A stretch of DNA of 64,000 nucleotides from Lycorma delicatula (lineage: Eukaryota > Arthropoda > Insecta > Hemiptera > Fulgoridae), in the NCBI RefSeq assembly GCF_047948215.1, contig NC_134462.1:119992937-120056936 (forward strand), written 5' to 3'. Both the position numbers and the translations under genes were made by a program. Of this stretch, positions 23,801 through 35,955 are shown piece by piece (position 1 is the stretch's first letter; the number at the start of each line of letters is the position of its first letter). The notes under the pieces were generated by a model. It was not told where the DNA came from, ran no database searches, and worked only from the letters and a program-made list of their open reading frames with translations.

Positions 23801-25538
23801 AATTAGTCCCTAGCAGATCGGTTACGTCTTCCAGATGGTTCAGTCTTTCAGTACTGTTCAGAAATGAAATTTATAAATAATTACAAAATAAAGTCTTTCA
23901 TTACTTTATTCCACTATTTATACATTTTCCATTACAAGAGGATGATCTTCCATCATGAAGATGTATCATTTAAACTTCGTTGTTTTTTGAAGTAACGGCT
24001 TTTTTTTATTTATTCATTTATACAGCTTGTTATATTATAGTGATTAATTTCCGTATAAGTAATGATACTTAACACATCGGTAAAACTTGTGATGAATTGT
24101 TGCGATATGTAACATTTTTAGTTCAGTAAATAAAGCAGTGGGAAACAACATCTCTATTTAAATTCCCTAATAAGCTAGCTTTTGATGAGTATACGTATAA
24201 TCTTGTAATTAAAAATAGTTATCTTGTTATTAAAATAGTTATTAAAAATAGTTATCTTCTGACATATTTTAAATTGAGCTGAAGTTGAAATATAAGATAA
24301 AAAAATCTGATTGATCGTCAATCGTGGAATTAAGTGCACAGAAATCTTACAGCTTTATTGTTCCTTGTCGGAAAAATATTTTATCGGTCTAAATAATTGT
24401 TTTTATTGATAATTTTTTTTTTTTGTTTTATTTAAGAGTTGTGTAGATAATTATTTGTGATAAAAATAAATCTACAAAGTGTAATTTTATGATCGGTTGG
24501 ATTGTGGTATCAGCACTGTTCGGTTTTATGATATTTACATACTCTAAATATAGGGATTGGTCAGATGTATTCAATCTTTTAAATAGTTAAATAAAAAAGC
24601 GGTATTGTGACTGAAGGAAACGTGGTGTATGCTAGTTTATTAAAATTTCTTTATTTCCTTCTTATCCTCCTCCCCACTACTTTTCCTCCAACCTTCCTTT
24701 CCCTATTATCTTTTTCCTCTCTTTCCTCTTCTTCTTCATATTTTTTCATACAAAGATTACGCATTTACCAACTTTAGTGTCACAAAGTCATCTCCTTATC
24801 TCTTTCGTGGTCGTCCCAATCTCTATCCTCCGACTGGTTTACATAACATTCTTAATTTTGGAATGCGGCAAACTTCCTTCCATACGCTCTAAATTACTAT
24901 TTCTATTCCGCTTTCCCACCAAAACAGTTTCATCTGCAGTTTTGTAATTCTTGACGAGTATCGCTATTTCTTAATCTGTCCTTCAGCGTACATCCTTTCA
25001 CCAACCTTAAAATCTCATTTCGAAATTTGTTATTTTAAATAAAGTTTTATTCCTGCAATACCGGCTTTCTGATACGTACGTTAGGATAATAACAACATTA
25101 CTTTATAAAATTCCAATTGTGTTTCTCAAGTAGCTTTATTCTTAAACGTACGTCTTATATCTCCAGAACTGAAAAATATCTTAATATGTTCACTTGGATA
25201 CAACTATTTAATAATCCAATTTTTTGAAAGATTAAAGAGTTAGGAAATTTAGTTGATTTTGTTTAATTGTTTTCCTTCCGACAAGTGTACCATGGAATAA
25301 ATGCATTTATCATCGATTATTTAAAATTTATGAGTTTTTGTTTATGAGGCTTATACTTACTTATTTACCTTTTTTTTAATAATGAATTATAAAACAAGCC
25401 ATGTTTGTTTTGTATTTAATTTTGTTTACGCAGATTAGTTCACGTGTTTAAATAAAATTCTTTAACGCTTGTTGAGATGGATTTATTGATGAGCTTTTTT
25501 TATGTAGTCGTTAATATTGAAACTTATTTATTTTTCAA
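23801..25538. other. AT-rich spacer, no gene recognised
   Basis: The stretch includes small local repeats near 24200-24260 (ttaaaaatagttatctt repeated). A T/C-rich segment at 24650-24980 might be a badly decayed minus-strand LINE C-terminus, but I cannot support that. Confidence 0.45.
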
Positions 25539-25556
25539 TTTTTTTTTTTTTTGTCT

Positions 25557-26516
25557 TCAGTCATTTAACTGGTTTGATGCAGCTCTCCAAGATTCCCTAT
25601 CTAGTGCTAGTCGTTTCATTTCAGTATACCCTCTACATCCTACATCCCTAACAATTTGTTTTACATATTCCAAACGTGGCCTGCCTACACAATTTTTCCC
25701 TTCTACCTGTCCTTCCAAAATTAAAGCGACTATTCCAGGATGCCTTAGTATGTGGCCTATAAGTCTGTCTCTTCTTTTAACTATATTTTTCCAAATGCTT
25801 CTTTCTTCATCTATTTGCCGCAATACCTCTTCATTTGTCACTTTATCCACCCATCTGATTTTTAACATTCTCCTATAGCACCGCATTTCAAAAGCTTCTA
25901 ACCTTTTCTTCTCAGATACTCCGATTGTCCAAGTTTCACTTCCATATAAAGCGACACTCCAAACATACACTTTCAAAAATCTTTTCCTGACATTTAAATT
26001 AATTTTTGATGTAAACAACTTATATTTCTTACTGAATGCTCGTTTAGCTTGTGCTATTCGGCATTTTATATCGCTCCTGCTTCGTCCATCTTTAGTAATT
26101 CTACTTCCCAAATAACAAAATTCTTCTACCTCCATAATCTTTTCTCCTCCTATTTTCTCATTCAGCGGTCCATCTTTGTTATTTCTACTACATTTCATTA
26201 CTTTTGTTTTGTTCTTGTTTATTTTCATGCGATAGCTCTTGCGTAGGACTTCATCTATGCCGTTCATTGTTTCTTCTAAATCCTTTTTATTCTCGGCTAG
26301 AATTACTATATCATCAGCAAATCGTAGCATCTTTATCTTTTCACCTTGTACTGTTACTCCGAATCTAAATTGTTCTTTAACATCATTAACTGCTAGTTCC
26401 ATGTAAAGATTAAAAAGTAACGGAGATAGAGAACATCCTTGTCGGACTCCCTTTCTTATTATGGCTTCTTTCTTATGTTCTTCAATTGCTACTGTTGCTG
26501 TTTGGTTCCTGTACAT
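25557..26516 (-). pseudogene. reverse transcriptase of RTE-like copy 3 (319-codon open frame)
   Basis: The longest coding stretch in the window. RT motifs in order: KGVRQGCSLSPLLFNLYME at residues 22-40, MLRFADDIVILAE at 63-75 with the catalytic FADD at 66-69, KINKNKTKVMKC near 98-109, EEFCYLGSRITKDGRS at 131-146, VYVWSVALYGSETWT at 183-197, and ILRHPGIVALILEGQVEGKN toward the C-terminus. It lacks the endonuclease and the first RT blocks, which are partly in the next open segment (26562-26861). In its full-length relatives this enzyme copies element RNA at a nicked target site. This copy is truncated and frameshifted, so it is not functional. Confidence 0.92.
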
Positions 26517-26561
26517 GTTAGCAATTGTTCTTCTATCTCTGTATTTGAACCCTAATTTTTT

Positions 26562-26861
26562 TTAAATGCTGAACATTTTATTCCAGTCTACGTTATCGAA
26601 TGCCTTTTCTAGGTCTATAAACGCCAAGTATGTTGGTTTGTTTTTCTTTAATCTTCCTTCTACTATTAATCTGAGGCCTAAAATTGCTTCCCTTGTCCCT
26701 ATACTTTTCCTGAAACCAAATTGGTCTTCTCCTAACACTTCCTCCACTCTCCTCTCAATTCTTCTGTATAGAATTCTAGTTAAAATTTTTGATGCATGAC
26801 TAGTTAAACTAATTGTTCTGTATTCTTCACATTTATCTGCCCCTGATTTCTTTGGTATCAT
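26562..26861 (-). pseudogene. N-terminal RT segment of RTE-like copy 3
   Basis: A 99-codon frame with the first RT blocks: MIPKKSGADKCEEYRTISLT, GEDQFGFRKSIGTREAIL, and YLAFIDLEKAFDNVDW containing the first catalytic Asp region (FIDLEKAFD). It ends at FSI followed by a stop where copy 1 reads FSILKEIRV. A single T is missing here (agcatttaaaa against agcattttaaaa), so the stop is a recent frameshift and not a family feature. Confidence 0.9.
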
Positions 26862-26883
26862 TACTATAACACTTATTTTTCAA

Positions 26884-29791
26884 ATTTGCTCGTTATTCAC
26901 AAATATCTGTATGTGTTTTATATATATGAATTTATATATTGTCTGTGCATCTATGCGTGTTTGCGGTATATTTTAAAATTTTATTTATTTTTCTTATGAG
27001 AATGCAGTACAAAAAGAATCGAAGTTATAAGTTACGTTATTTCCTTCCTATATGAGGAATTTTCATTATAAGACCAGTCCCTGTGATGATCTAAGTAAGC
27101 ACTTGTAGGGTTAGATGTCGTAATTATTTAGATGTCGTTAGATGTCGTGATTTCGTAATTATATATTTAACGTAATTATATTTTTAAATCGTATAATCTG
27201 TTATGATCTCAAATGTGTATAATTTAATTTGTTTCCACCCGGAAAATCAATAACGGATAAAAGCCAACTGTTAGAAATTAAGAAATCTGTACTAAGCAAA
27301 ATTTTTTTTTTAAATACTTATTTTTACCTGAAAATCAAAAAATGTAAAATAACGAATATTAGCAATTTGACTAAAAAATTCCGTCCGTGTTATAATTTCT
27401 ATATATCTTAAATTACACTTAACTTTTATAGTAAAAAGGGATAAGTCGTGTATTTTTCCTTATGTAAGCGTATATTATCCCCGTAAAAAAATTAGCACAT
27501 TTTTTAAAATCAATATGTTTATAAATATGTATAAATCTATAAATCGGGTTTTCTTAATATTCATCAACTCTGGAATGAACTGAATTTATGAACGTGTATT
27601 TTTAAATTTGATGTTTGTCAATATATATTCAGAATCCTATTATTTTTTGAGCAGTGAAGCCTAATCTGAAACGTTTCTTATTTTATCGTGGTAATCGAAA
27701 CGAAATTTTACACCATCTAATTCCTATCTGTCTTGTTTGAAAACTATAAACATAGAAATCTTTAAAAAAAACCTCATAAAATTAAATTTACTTTTATGTT
27801 GAAAGTGAAATTTTATTCTTAGTCCTTTAAACCACTTTAACCTTTGAACCGCTATAAAAATGTAAATAACAAATATAATAGCTTGATTTTATTTTACGCA
27901 TATTTTTTTTTATTTAAAGAAAATTGAAAATTGTTTTCAATGATCCCAGTTTTAACCGGGATTAAATACAAAACCAATGGGTATTCATGCTTGTTGCAGT
28001 GTGTTTGTTTGTGTGTGTGTGTGCGAGCACACGCACGCGTTAATTCTTGCTCGCCAGCCCGCGTTTATATATATATTTTTTTTCCATGATGAGAGTTGGA
28101 AGGAAAAGATGTAGAGATTTTTTTTTAAAATAAATCATTAATTTTGTCATACACCACTTTTTTGTCATATATTTTTTGCGCTATTTCTGCGTCTTTGAAT
28201 AAAACCATTACTTTAACAAAACATTATACAGCTACCAAGAGTAATGGATTTTGCAATCTATGCGTGTTTTAGGCCGCTCTCTTGATCCCAAAGGAACTTC
28301 CTTTTTGTTGTAAAAGGTTTTGGAATTGAAAATTTATCCACTAAAATCGTGAGTGATATTAGCTATAAAAAATTACGATAAAGCAAACGTTTTTGGGTTT
28401 TATCGTGAATGGATTTTTAAAAATTTTTAATTAAAAAAATTTCCTCACTACTTTCCCATATATTTCAGAGCTTGGATTATCAAGCTGAAATATTATATTA
28501 ACATAATTTAGTTAAAATGAAAATCACAACTGACAAATTCTTCTACCTTCGGTTGCGTAATAGGATGATCTTCCGTTTCGGCTATACGGCATAGATTTAA
28601 AAGTCTATATGCCGATGTACTTTTTTTATGAATAGAATAAGTTAATTTTCTTGACATTTAACGTGTGTTATGTACTGTACTCATTCTTTACACTGTTTTC
28701 AAAAAAACACTGGCTAATAGCAAAAAGTGGAAATTACAATCAGCAGGCCTATTTTTTTAAATTTCACTTTTTACTTGTTTAAAGTCATGTACCTTAACCG
28801 CATTTAAAAAAAAAAATAGTTAACTAAAATCTGTGATCCAATTCGGTCTTCATATTTATAACTAAGAAGTAAGTAAATTCTTGCCTTTTTTATTTTTTAA
28901 ATTAAAATACTATTATAACCTGATAAAGTTTCTACCGTTGTTCTGTCTTCCCATTTAATCTTTTCCGGTAATCTTTCATGTTCTCATTTGAAATATCTCC
29001 ATCTTCAATTTTTTCTTCTTCTTAGCATTTATGTTTTACATCTTTGCACTGTCCTGATCGAATGTACATGCTTGTGATAAAACATGATGAAAGCACCTTA
29101 CTACTCGTTCTAAAAAGATAAATTAAGCCCAACTAACTAAAGAATAACAATACTACCTAGTAAAGTAATATATACTACACTGTTAAACCTTGCATAATAA
29201 TTTTAAAACTTGATTTTAATTATTAGAAATAATTAACTATGAATTACAAATAATTCTTCTTAGGTATCTTATATTACGTTTTTTCAAACATTACATGTAA
29301 CTTTATTTAAAAAAAAAAAACTTAGAAGTTAGTTACGCATCAAATTCTTCTATTTGTTCATTTATCTTCAATAATTTCATAGGAACAGTGTCTTTTATTA
29401 TCACTATCGCATTCAACACGTGTAATAAATTTTTCCTTCATTTTATCTATCGTCGGTTTGAATTTAAAATATTCTGTTTGAATATTTTTAACCTTTTTTT
29501 ATTGTAAGGTTTGTAATCGGTTATTAGCAATTTGATTAAAGTCAAATTGAAATGGCAGCGAGGGATTCTAGAAACCCGATATCAAAGTTTTTCTAAAACT
29601 TTATTTAGGTGATTCTGTGTTCTTGTATCGAGGATGGTTCTTTGGCAACCAGAGAATCATGCCGCTTTTCTTAGATTTTAAATTTGTAGCTTTATTAACT
29701 AGCGAGTTGTGACATGGGTATATTTCAAGAATCCGTTGAACAAAAAAGTTTAAATTTAGCACAAATATTTGGCAATATCTATATATATATT
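26884..29791. other. AT-rich spacer, no gene recognised
   Basis: No coding, SINE or transposase block was supported. A short tandem of agatgtcgt units lies near 27110-27150, and a GT/GC-rich patch at 28000-28055. Confidence 0.45.
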
Positions 29792-30405
29792 CCAGCCGGT
29801 CGGGGCTCGCTTCGGTTGCCCGACCGACTAGCTAGAATTCTCCGACCTCTGGATTCCCTTGGCCAGGTCGGCACAGGCGAGTCTCAGGGCTGAACCGAGG
29901 GCTTCCCAACGCCTCCCATAGCGGTCCGGGGTTATCTTGGGGGGCTCCTGAGGCCAAGGAGAGGTTCCAGGGCTGTAGAGCTCTCTACAGACGCCTTCTA
30001 GTCTAGCCAGGATCACCTCAGTGTTCATTATCCTTACGGTTGTGAGAATAATACTGATAAATAACGGTTGAAGTGTTATAGACTTTATAGAAACCTGTAC
30101 AAGAAACTAAATTACATAAGAAAATATAGTAGTAACTACGGTAACTAAAGTACAAACACCTTTGATGCGGAAAATTTCACGACTTATTTCTGTTACCATG
30201 GTGACAGAAATTAATTTAACTTTTTCTTCTTTAATGAATGTCATTAATCGATAACTTCACCCGTAAGGAAGCTAGGGCCTTGAAGTATGTCTTAAAATCT
30301 TCTCTGGGATAACGTGTATGTACCCTGCAAATTTGAAAGCAATCGGTCGGTTGGTTCTCGTGTGATACAAACCAGCAGGTAGACTGATAGACTTTCGGCT
30401 TTATA
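29792..30405 (-). mobile_element. Helitron-like non-autonomous element with GC-rich core (copy B)
   Basis: The minus strand follows the order of copy A (14945-15508): the ACCAACCGACCGATTGCTTT block, TTATCCCAGAGAAG, GGCCCTAGC, the hairpin TTTCTGTCACCATGGTAACA, the ATTATTCTCACAACCGTAAG-type block, then ATGAACACTG starting a short frame, a GC-rich core, and a 3' hairpin (GTCGGTCGGG with CCCCGACCGGC) ending in CTGG at 29792. It retains more of the 5' region than copy A. The core differs from copy A's. CTGG fits the CTRR rule, although the base that follows is A and not T. Confidence 0.55.
29828..30028 (-). CDS. 66-codon open frame in GC-rich core of Helitron-like copy B
   Basis: The frame starts at the ATG conserved in both Helitron-like copies (MNTEVILARLEGVCRELYS at the start) and runs through ITPDRYGRRWEALGSALRL, then ACADLAKG, to a stop just before the 3' hairpin. 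Composition is protein-like (Arg, Glu, Ala, Pro, Trp) and unlike surrounding noise. I do not recognise the family. It could be a captured host-gene fragment, as Helitrons often carry, or an element-encoded peptide. Copy A keeps the ATG but stops after 15 codons. Confidence 0.35.
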   Translation of the reverse strand: MNTEVILARLEGVCRELYSPGTSPWPQEPPKITPDRYGRRWEALGSALRLACADLAKGIQRSENSS

Positions 30406-32055
30406 ATAAATATCATCCTAGTCTTGCCCTTTTTTTCGACCTTATCGGATAAGGACACTCATATAAATAAATATATGTAATAAATAGCCATGTTGAACAA
30501 TATTGCATCAAATTAGGTCTACTAAGCGAAGTAAATACTTCACTTTCTACTACTCCAATAAATAAAATTTTAATCCCCCAAAAAAGTGAACTGACTGGGA
30601 CATAAGCATAATTTTTTTTTAAATTCAATTTTCATGATTGAGAATCCAATTATATATCTAGTCTTAATTTAGGATGATATGAGATGGTTTTTTTTTTAAA
30701 GAGAGTCCCATGGACACTTCTAACATCTGTTGAAAATTTTATAATTTAAGATATTTTAACTGTTTTTCAAGGTTTGGTAACTGTTATAAACATTTTATTT
30801 GAGTTATTTAAACGTTAAGAGTGTCAAATCGAACCCAAATTTTTTTTACTAAAAATGTTGATTATTATTTTAGCACTATGAATACAGTATAAAATTTTTA
30901 AGGTATAAACGTTACTTGATAAAGGGGTATTCATTTTGATTCCGTTTATTAATAAACCCGATTTTTTTTACTAATAATTTTGATATTTTTCGCAATTTTA
31001 CTATAAATATTGCATAATTAAGTAATTAGTAATTAACGACTTTATGGTATATATTTGAAATAAAATTGTGTCGATTGTAAAGTCGGAAGGGTTTTGTTGC
31101 AATCTTTTTCCGGTTATTATTTTTTTCTTTGTTTGATTATACGTATTACTTTCTTTAAAAAAATATTTTATACAAAATTTACGAGTAAACCATATTATGT
31201 GAGATATATAACTGAAATTTAATTTAATTACAACTTATGTTAAATAATTACAGTTTTTCCTTTTCAATATTTATTTTCCACTAATACAGAGACCTTTAAT
31301 GATATCCATATATCATTAACTAAAATATTTTCAAAAGTTTAAAAATTAACTCGGAAAACAAAATGCTGCACGTTGTGGTTTGTGTAAGTTTGGAGCGCGT
31401 TAATGATCTAATCTTTTTTACGTATTCATCATATTTACGATGAAAAAGTAAACAAAGTTTTTAAGTTAAGATCGTAATACAGTTCTTCACTTTTAGCTTA
31501 ATATGACAGATAAAATGACATAAAAATAATTAAATTTCAAATCGCATTGTTTTTGTTAACACACCCTTGAGAATTGTCAACACGTTTCGAATTGATCACA
31601 CAAGTTCATCTTTTAATGTCATTCTTTTTATTAAAGACTTTTAGTTTTTGTAGAAATCGAAAGTTTTAATGATGTAATTGAATAGCTATTGTTTAAAAGT
31701 TTAACTTTTGTTGTGAATCAAGTGTATAACTTAATTTTATAGTTCTTAGTGTTAGTTTTGAAATTATCAAAAAGAATTGTGCTGAAGTTTTTTTGATTTA
31801 TTAGAAAGCAAATAAATTTGTTTCAAGTAAATTTCAAAACCCAATTTTACCGTTATTTAATTATGATTATTATTATTATTCTTAATTAATAATAAATTTT
31901 CTCACCTTTTAACAATCCCTTATTCTATTACGAAGATTAATTTCTAGGTTTTGATAAAGTTAGAGTTAGTCGCCTAAAATTACTAAATAAAACGCTCAGT
32001 CAATCAATTGATGATTTAGTAATTCTCCTCCCCTCCCAAAAAAACCAATAATTTT
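30406..32055. other. AT-rich spacer
   Basis: I see no supported gene or repeat boundary. Confidence 0.5.
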
Positions 32056-33775
32056 CCTAATTTAATGAAGGATGCCATAATAAGACTCATATGTAAAGAG
32101 AAGATCATAGCTTATTAACCGGTTAAAGGCCTATAACTATTCTTTCGGTAATTGAAAACGTTTTTGAAAAGTATTGGACATTTATTGATTGAATTTATCG
32201 ACTTCATAAATAGTGAATTAAATTCTAGTTGTCAAATTTTTGCAGTTTTTGTAGACTTCAGTAAAGCTTTTGATATACTCAGTCGTGAAATCCTGCTGAT
32301 TGGCTTGAGAAAGATAGAAATTGTAGGTGATCTTCTTGACCGGTTTCGAAGTTATTTAAACGATAAAAAATTTTTTATTAAAATAGGTAGTAGCTGTAGA
32401 AATCATTTGAATTTGAATTTCGAGTGCCATAAGGAAGTCATCTAAACCTCCGTTTTATATTTCATTTACGTTAATGAAATTTGATACAGTCAATCCGACA
32501 TGTAAGGGTTTTATACTGAGCTACCGTACTTTTAATTACACACCTTCTACACACCTACACCTCCACCTACACCTCCTACACCTTCTTGTAGTGAAATCTT
32601 AATCAGGTTGATTTTAACAAATGTTAATTTGTTTCATAGTAACCAACAAGTTATAAATTAACCGAGGCTATGCTCGTACATTTCAAAACTGGTCGTATGA
32701 AATCTGATTCCTTGACCGATAATTCCCTTCAGCATCAATAAAAATCAAGTGCTGTGTACTTGAAATAAATTGATAGTAACCAACGAGATTAAATACCTGG
32801 CTGTGATAGTCGATTGAAATAGGGCTGTCACTTCAAAACCTCTCTTGCAAGTTAGAGCTTGTCTGAATAAATTTTATTACCTTAAGAATATCCTCCCGCG
32901 TATAACTCTTTCACTAATGCAATTCACTAATGTAAAGCCCTAATGAAATTTTTAATCAGATTTAGTGTAGAAATATGGGATTTGAGCAGCTGACCTGTAT
33001 TAAAAAATAAGAATTAAATTCCAAAAGAGAGAATTAAAGAAGTTTCGGGCACTATGTCAAACGATCCAAATTTAAATTTTCATTATTTCTCGCTTTATAA
33101 ATTATTTTTTTCTAAATAATAATAATAAACTAGTAAAAAGCAATGTTCCCCATTATTTGCGACATATGAGAATGTACACTTTACCAAATTACTTTAATTT
33201 ATATGGTAAGAATTTTTTTTTATTCCAACCATTTTTAATAAAATACCTTCAATATTTTATAAATAAATAAAAAGGAAACTTTTGAAAAAGAATTTTTCAA
33301 TTATTTATTAGCGGGAATTTCTTAACCGTTATTTTCCTTTTATTATAAAATGTACGATTTATGTATTATCTGCTTCTTTTTTTTTGTATTATAAATTGTA
33401 ATTTTTAATCTGCAAAAACAGTCTGTCTAGTTTAGATTTATGTTTTAAAAATCACCTTTATTTAAACTTTTTCTAATCTTTTATTGAAATTTATTTAATT
33501 TTTTGAATTGTTCCTTATTTACATTATTTATTTTTGTCCAATTATATGACGCCACCGTAATTAAGTATTTGATAAAATTATAAGTATTATCTAAAGATAT
33601 AAGTATATTCTTCTTGTATTTTTTTGTGTTGCACTGTGTGACCTAACTTGCATTCAAATTATGTTAATACGAGATCCTTCTGATAAGACTTACGTCTTAG
33701 TGGGACCCAATATTTTACAATTTTTGAAAACGAATAAATAAAACAAAAATTAATAAATAAATTATTATTATTATT
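32056..33775 (+). mobile_element. CR1/jockey-like LINE relic, RT to 3' tail
   Basis: On the plus strand, KDAIIRLICKE near 32068-32100 and RPITILSVIENVFEK near 32127-32171 are the first RT blocks. They run almost directly into LLIEFIDFINSELN, so roughly 35 codons that normally lie between are missing. Then come FAVFVDFSKAFDILSREILL (FVDFSKAFD carries the first catalytic Asp), FRSYLNDKKFFIKIGSS and FIYVNEI. KLRACLNKFYYLKNILPRIT follows near 32860-32910. The FADD block is not readable. The end looks like a LINE 3' UTR with a TAAGACTTACGTCTTA motif near 33680 and an AATAAATAAA-rich tail at 33733-33775. The clade name is from resemblance only. Confidence 0.65.
32152..32445 (+). pseudogene. RT palm fragment of the CR1/jockey-like relic
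   Basis: A 97-codon frame bearing the RT palm block FVDFSKAFDILSREILLIGL, then DLLDRFRSYLNDKKFFIKIG, then HLNLNFECHKEVI where family members have a GVPQGS-type block. The frame is broken on both sides. It is the most readable part of the element. Confidence 0.65.
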
Positions 33776-35449
33776 TCTCCTATTATATATAAAAAAACAA
33801 CTTAATCCTCTGATTGCGATTTCTTACACTCAGTACTTCGTTAATTAATTAATATTTATTTTAACCAAGATTACTGTAAAACAATTAAATAACAATTTTT
33901 ATGATATCTATTTTCGTAGAAAATTAAAAAAATAGATCTGTTATTCCTCGTCTGTAAAAACTATCTGCCAGAATTAATTGCGTTTTACTAATTTAGTCCA
34001 TTTTTAATCATTTTGTTTAGAATAAGATAATCTAACATTGAATTGAGGTTAATTTTTTTTCTGGAAAGTCAGAATTAATCTGCTCTTAACAGTTCATAAC
34101 AGGTGAGTCTTTTCGTAATCATTCCTAACCGATCAGAACAAGGGAACTATGTTAATGAAGGAAGAAAGTTAAATCAAAGATCAAACAGATGCGTGAGGAA
34201 AAAACACAATTTTAGATTATCCTTTTTTCAGAATTAGCAATATACTGCCAAACGGTTGGACTATAAGAAATACGCAGACTGGGCTTCAAAAAAGATCGCA
34301 ATAAAATTATCAATAACAATATGTGTGTGTGTGTTTGCGCGCGCGTGTGTGTAAATACAGTACAGGTAAGAAAGTTTTTCTAAGAGGAAAAAAGTAATTT
34401 TCACTACGATACTTAATTTTGTAATTTTACTCTAAAGGGAGTTTTAATAAAGATTTTCTAAGACCCGCTTAATTTCATTTACCTCTCACAACACTGTTAT
34501 GAAAATTTATCACCTTCCACTCAAGTGCACTTATCTCCATATTTTTTTCACCTTTTATAATTTTTGGCTAGTTTAATCAAAAAAATATTTTTTAACAGAA
34601 AATGATATAAACTAAACAAGAAAAAATTTCCAGAATGTCCATTTATTTAGAAAATTATTTTTATAGACTTATTTACTAGTAAATAGTATTCAATGTTAAG
34701 GTTGGCAGCGATATGGAGATATCATTTCTAATTTTTACTTTCACAGCTGTAGTTCTTTTACTGCTAAAAAAGTATAGCGGCAAAGGAAAAGTATTGCGAT
34801 CGACCAAAATTTTGGCTATCGGGATATTTACAAAACTCGACGTTTCACGATCATCTTTAATTGAAAAACACTTTTTGTGTTTTTCGGTTAAAAAGTGATG
34901 GACATTTTATCCATCCCCGTGGATCCATTTTCCATTAATTTTTTATCTATGGAAGTTTCTGGAAAGACTTTCTATGTACATCCTTCCAACATATATATGT
35001 TCTTCTATACCTACGTTAGCCTGTATTTTGAGAAATATCTCCGAACTGCTGTGACATTAAAATTTGAAATTTGAGACAAATTTTAATATACATGGGATGT
35101 TGATACCATTAAATTTTGAAGTTAACCGGACAAAGAAATGAGGTATTTACCTCATTTCCATTTACGATTTCAAAATTTTAACTTTTTGTAGGGGGGGGGG
35201 GGTTGTAGAAATTTTAATTCGGTTCAGGTGTTGTTTATATGAGTTGTTTACAACATTGAAATTTAAAGTCGACTGGCCTTACGGGTATGGGTATAATTAG
35301 CTTAATTCTTGTATAGTTTTGTTATATATTTCCGTAAGGTATTACTAAAAACGAATGAAAAAGATTCGTCACCATAAATTGTAACTTCTGTATGAACTCA
35401 TCTTGTAAATTTTAGAACCGATCCAACGAGGGGATAACGGTCCAACACC
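33776..35449. other. AT-rich spacer
   Basis: No gene recognised. It contains a GT/GC tract at about 34322-34351 and a run of 12 G at 35191-35202. Confidence 0.5.
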
Positions 35450-35600
35450 CAACACCCAACGGTGTTGAATAATTAGTCGTTGTTCTGCCATTTCTATATC
35501 TTTTGTCTTACCTTGTAATTTTTTTCCGTCAGATGAGCTAGATCATCTGCAAAGACCAGATAATCAGTGTTCAGATTCTCTCTATCATATCCCATTTTGG
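35450..35600 (-). pseudogene. short LINE RT fragment with FADD motif
   Basis: The minus strand reads MGYDRENLNTDYLVFADDLA followed by HLTEK near 35520-35598. The DYL.FADDLA pattern is the RT catalytic motif as seen in RTE-related LINEs. The rest decays rapidly, and no other domain is attached. A fragment this short could be misjudged. Confidence 0.5.
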
Positions 35601-35844
35601 AAAACAAAAAATATATATAATAATTCTAAAACGCCTATGAAATTATTAGGTATTTATATTTTAGACCAGAATAAATTTATGTTTATCGACATCTTATTTA
35701 CTACGATAAAATCTGAACTTTTTTTAAATTAACCTGATTTAATTGTAGATTAAATCTGGACTTCGTTTTTTTCATTTTCTAACGCATTTACGTCGGTGGA
35801 ATTTTTACAGAGGACTAGCTTATGACTGTGTAATGTTATCAGTG

Positions 35845-35955
35845 TTCGAGGGTCAATAAGACGACCTCCTGCTGCTCCGGTAAAGCCCATCAGAGCTAGG
35901 AACGGAGTTTAGTGGCGCGGCGACCGGAATCGTCGCAAGGTGTGTGTTTCTTCTT
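35845..35955. other. GC-rich patch of unknown origin
   Basis: About 110 bp much richer in GC than the flanks (contains gtggcgcggcgaccggaatc). It has no clear frame, tRNA-like box or match to other repeats in the window that I can see. Confidence 0.4.

Larger units (their letters stand above)
25539..26872 (-). mobile_element. RTE-like LINE copy 3, 5'-truncated with target-site duplication
   Basis: The minus strand carries most of RT and the whole C-terminus. It starts in the VMIPKKSGADKCEEYRTISL block (about 26860) and ends with TGA at 25557-25559, five bases before an A-rich tail (plus-strand T run 25539-25552). An 11-bp duplication, ttatttttcaa, lies at 25528-25538 and 26873-26883. Sequence closeness to copy 2 suggests recent activity. 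One nucleotide missing at about 26563 breaks the frame between the two open segments. Confidence 0.95.

Noticed and set aside
24650..24980. Minus-strand LINE C-terminus
   Set aside because: A few basic motifs can be read, but no block is specific enough to support the call.
25477..25878. 133-codon plus-strand frame
   Set aside because: It is the antisense shadow of the RTE-like RT coding sequence.
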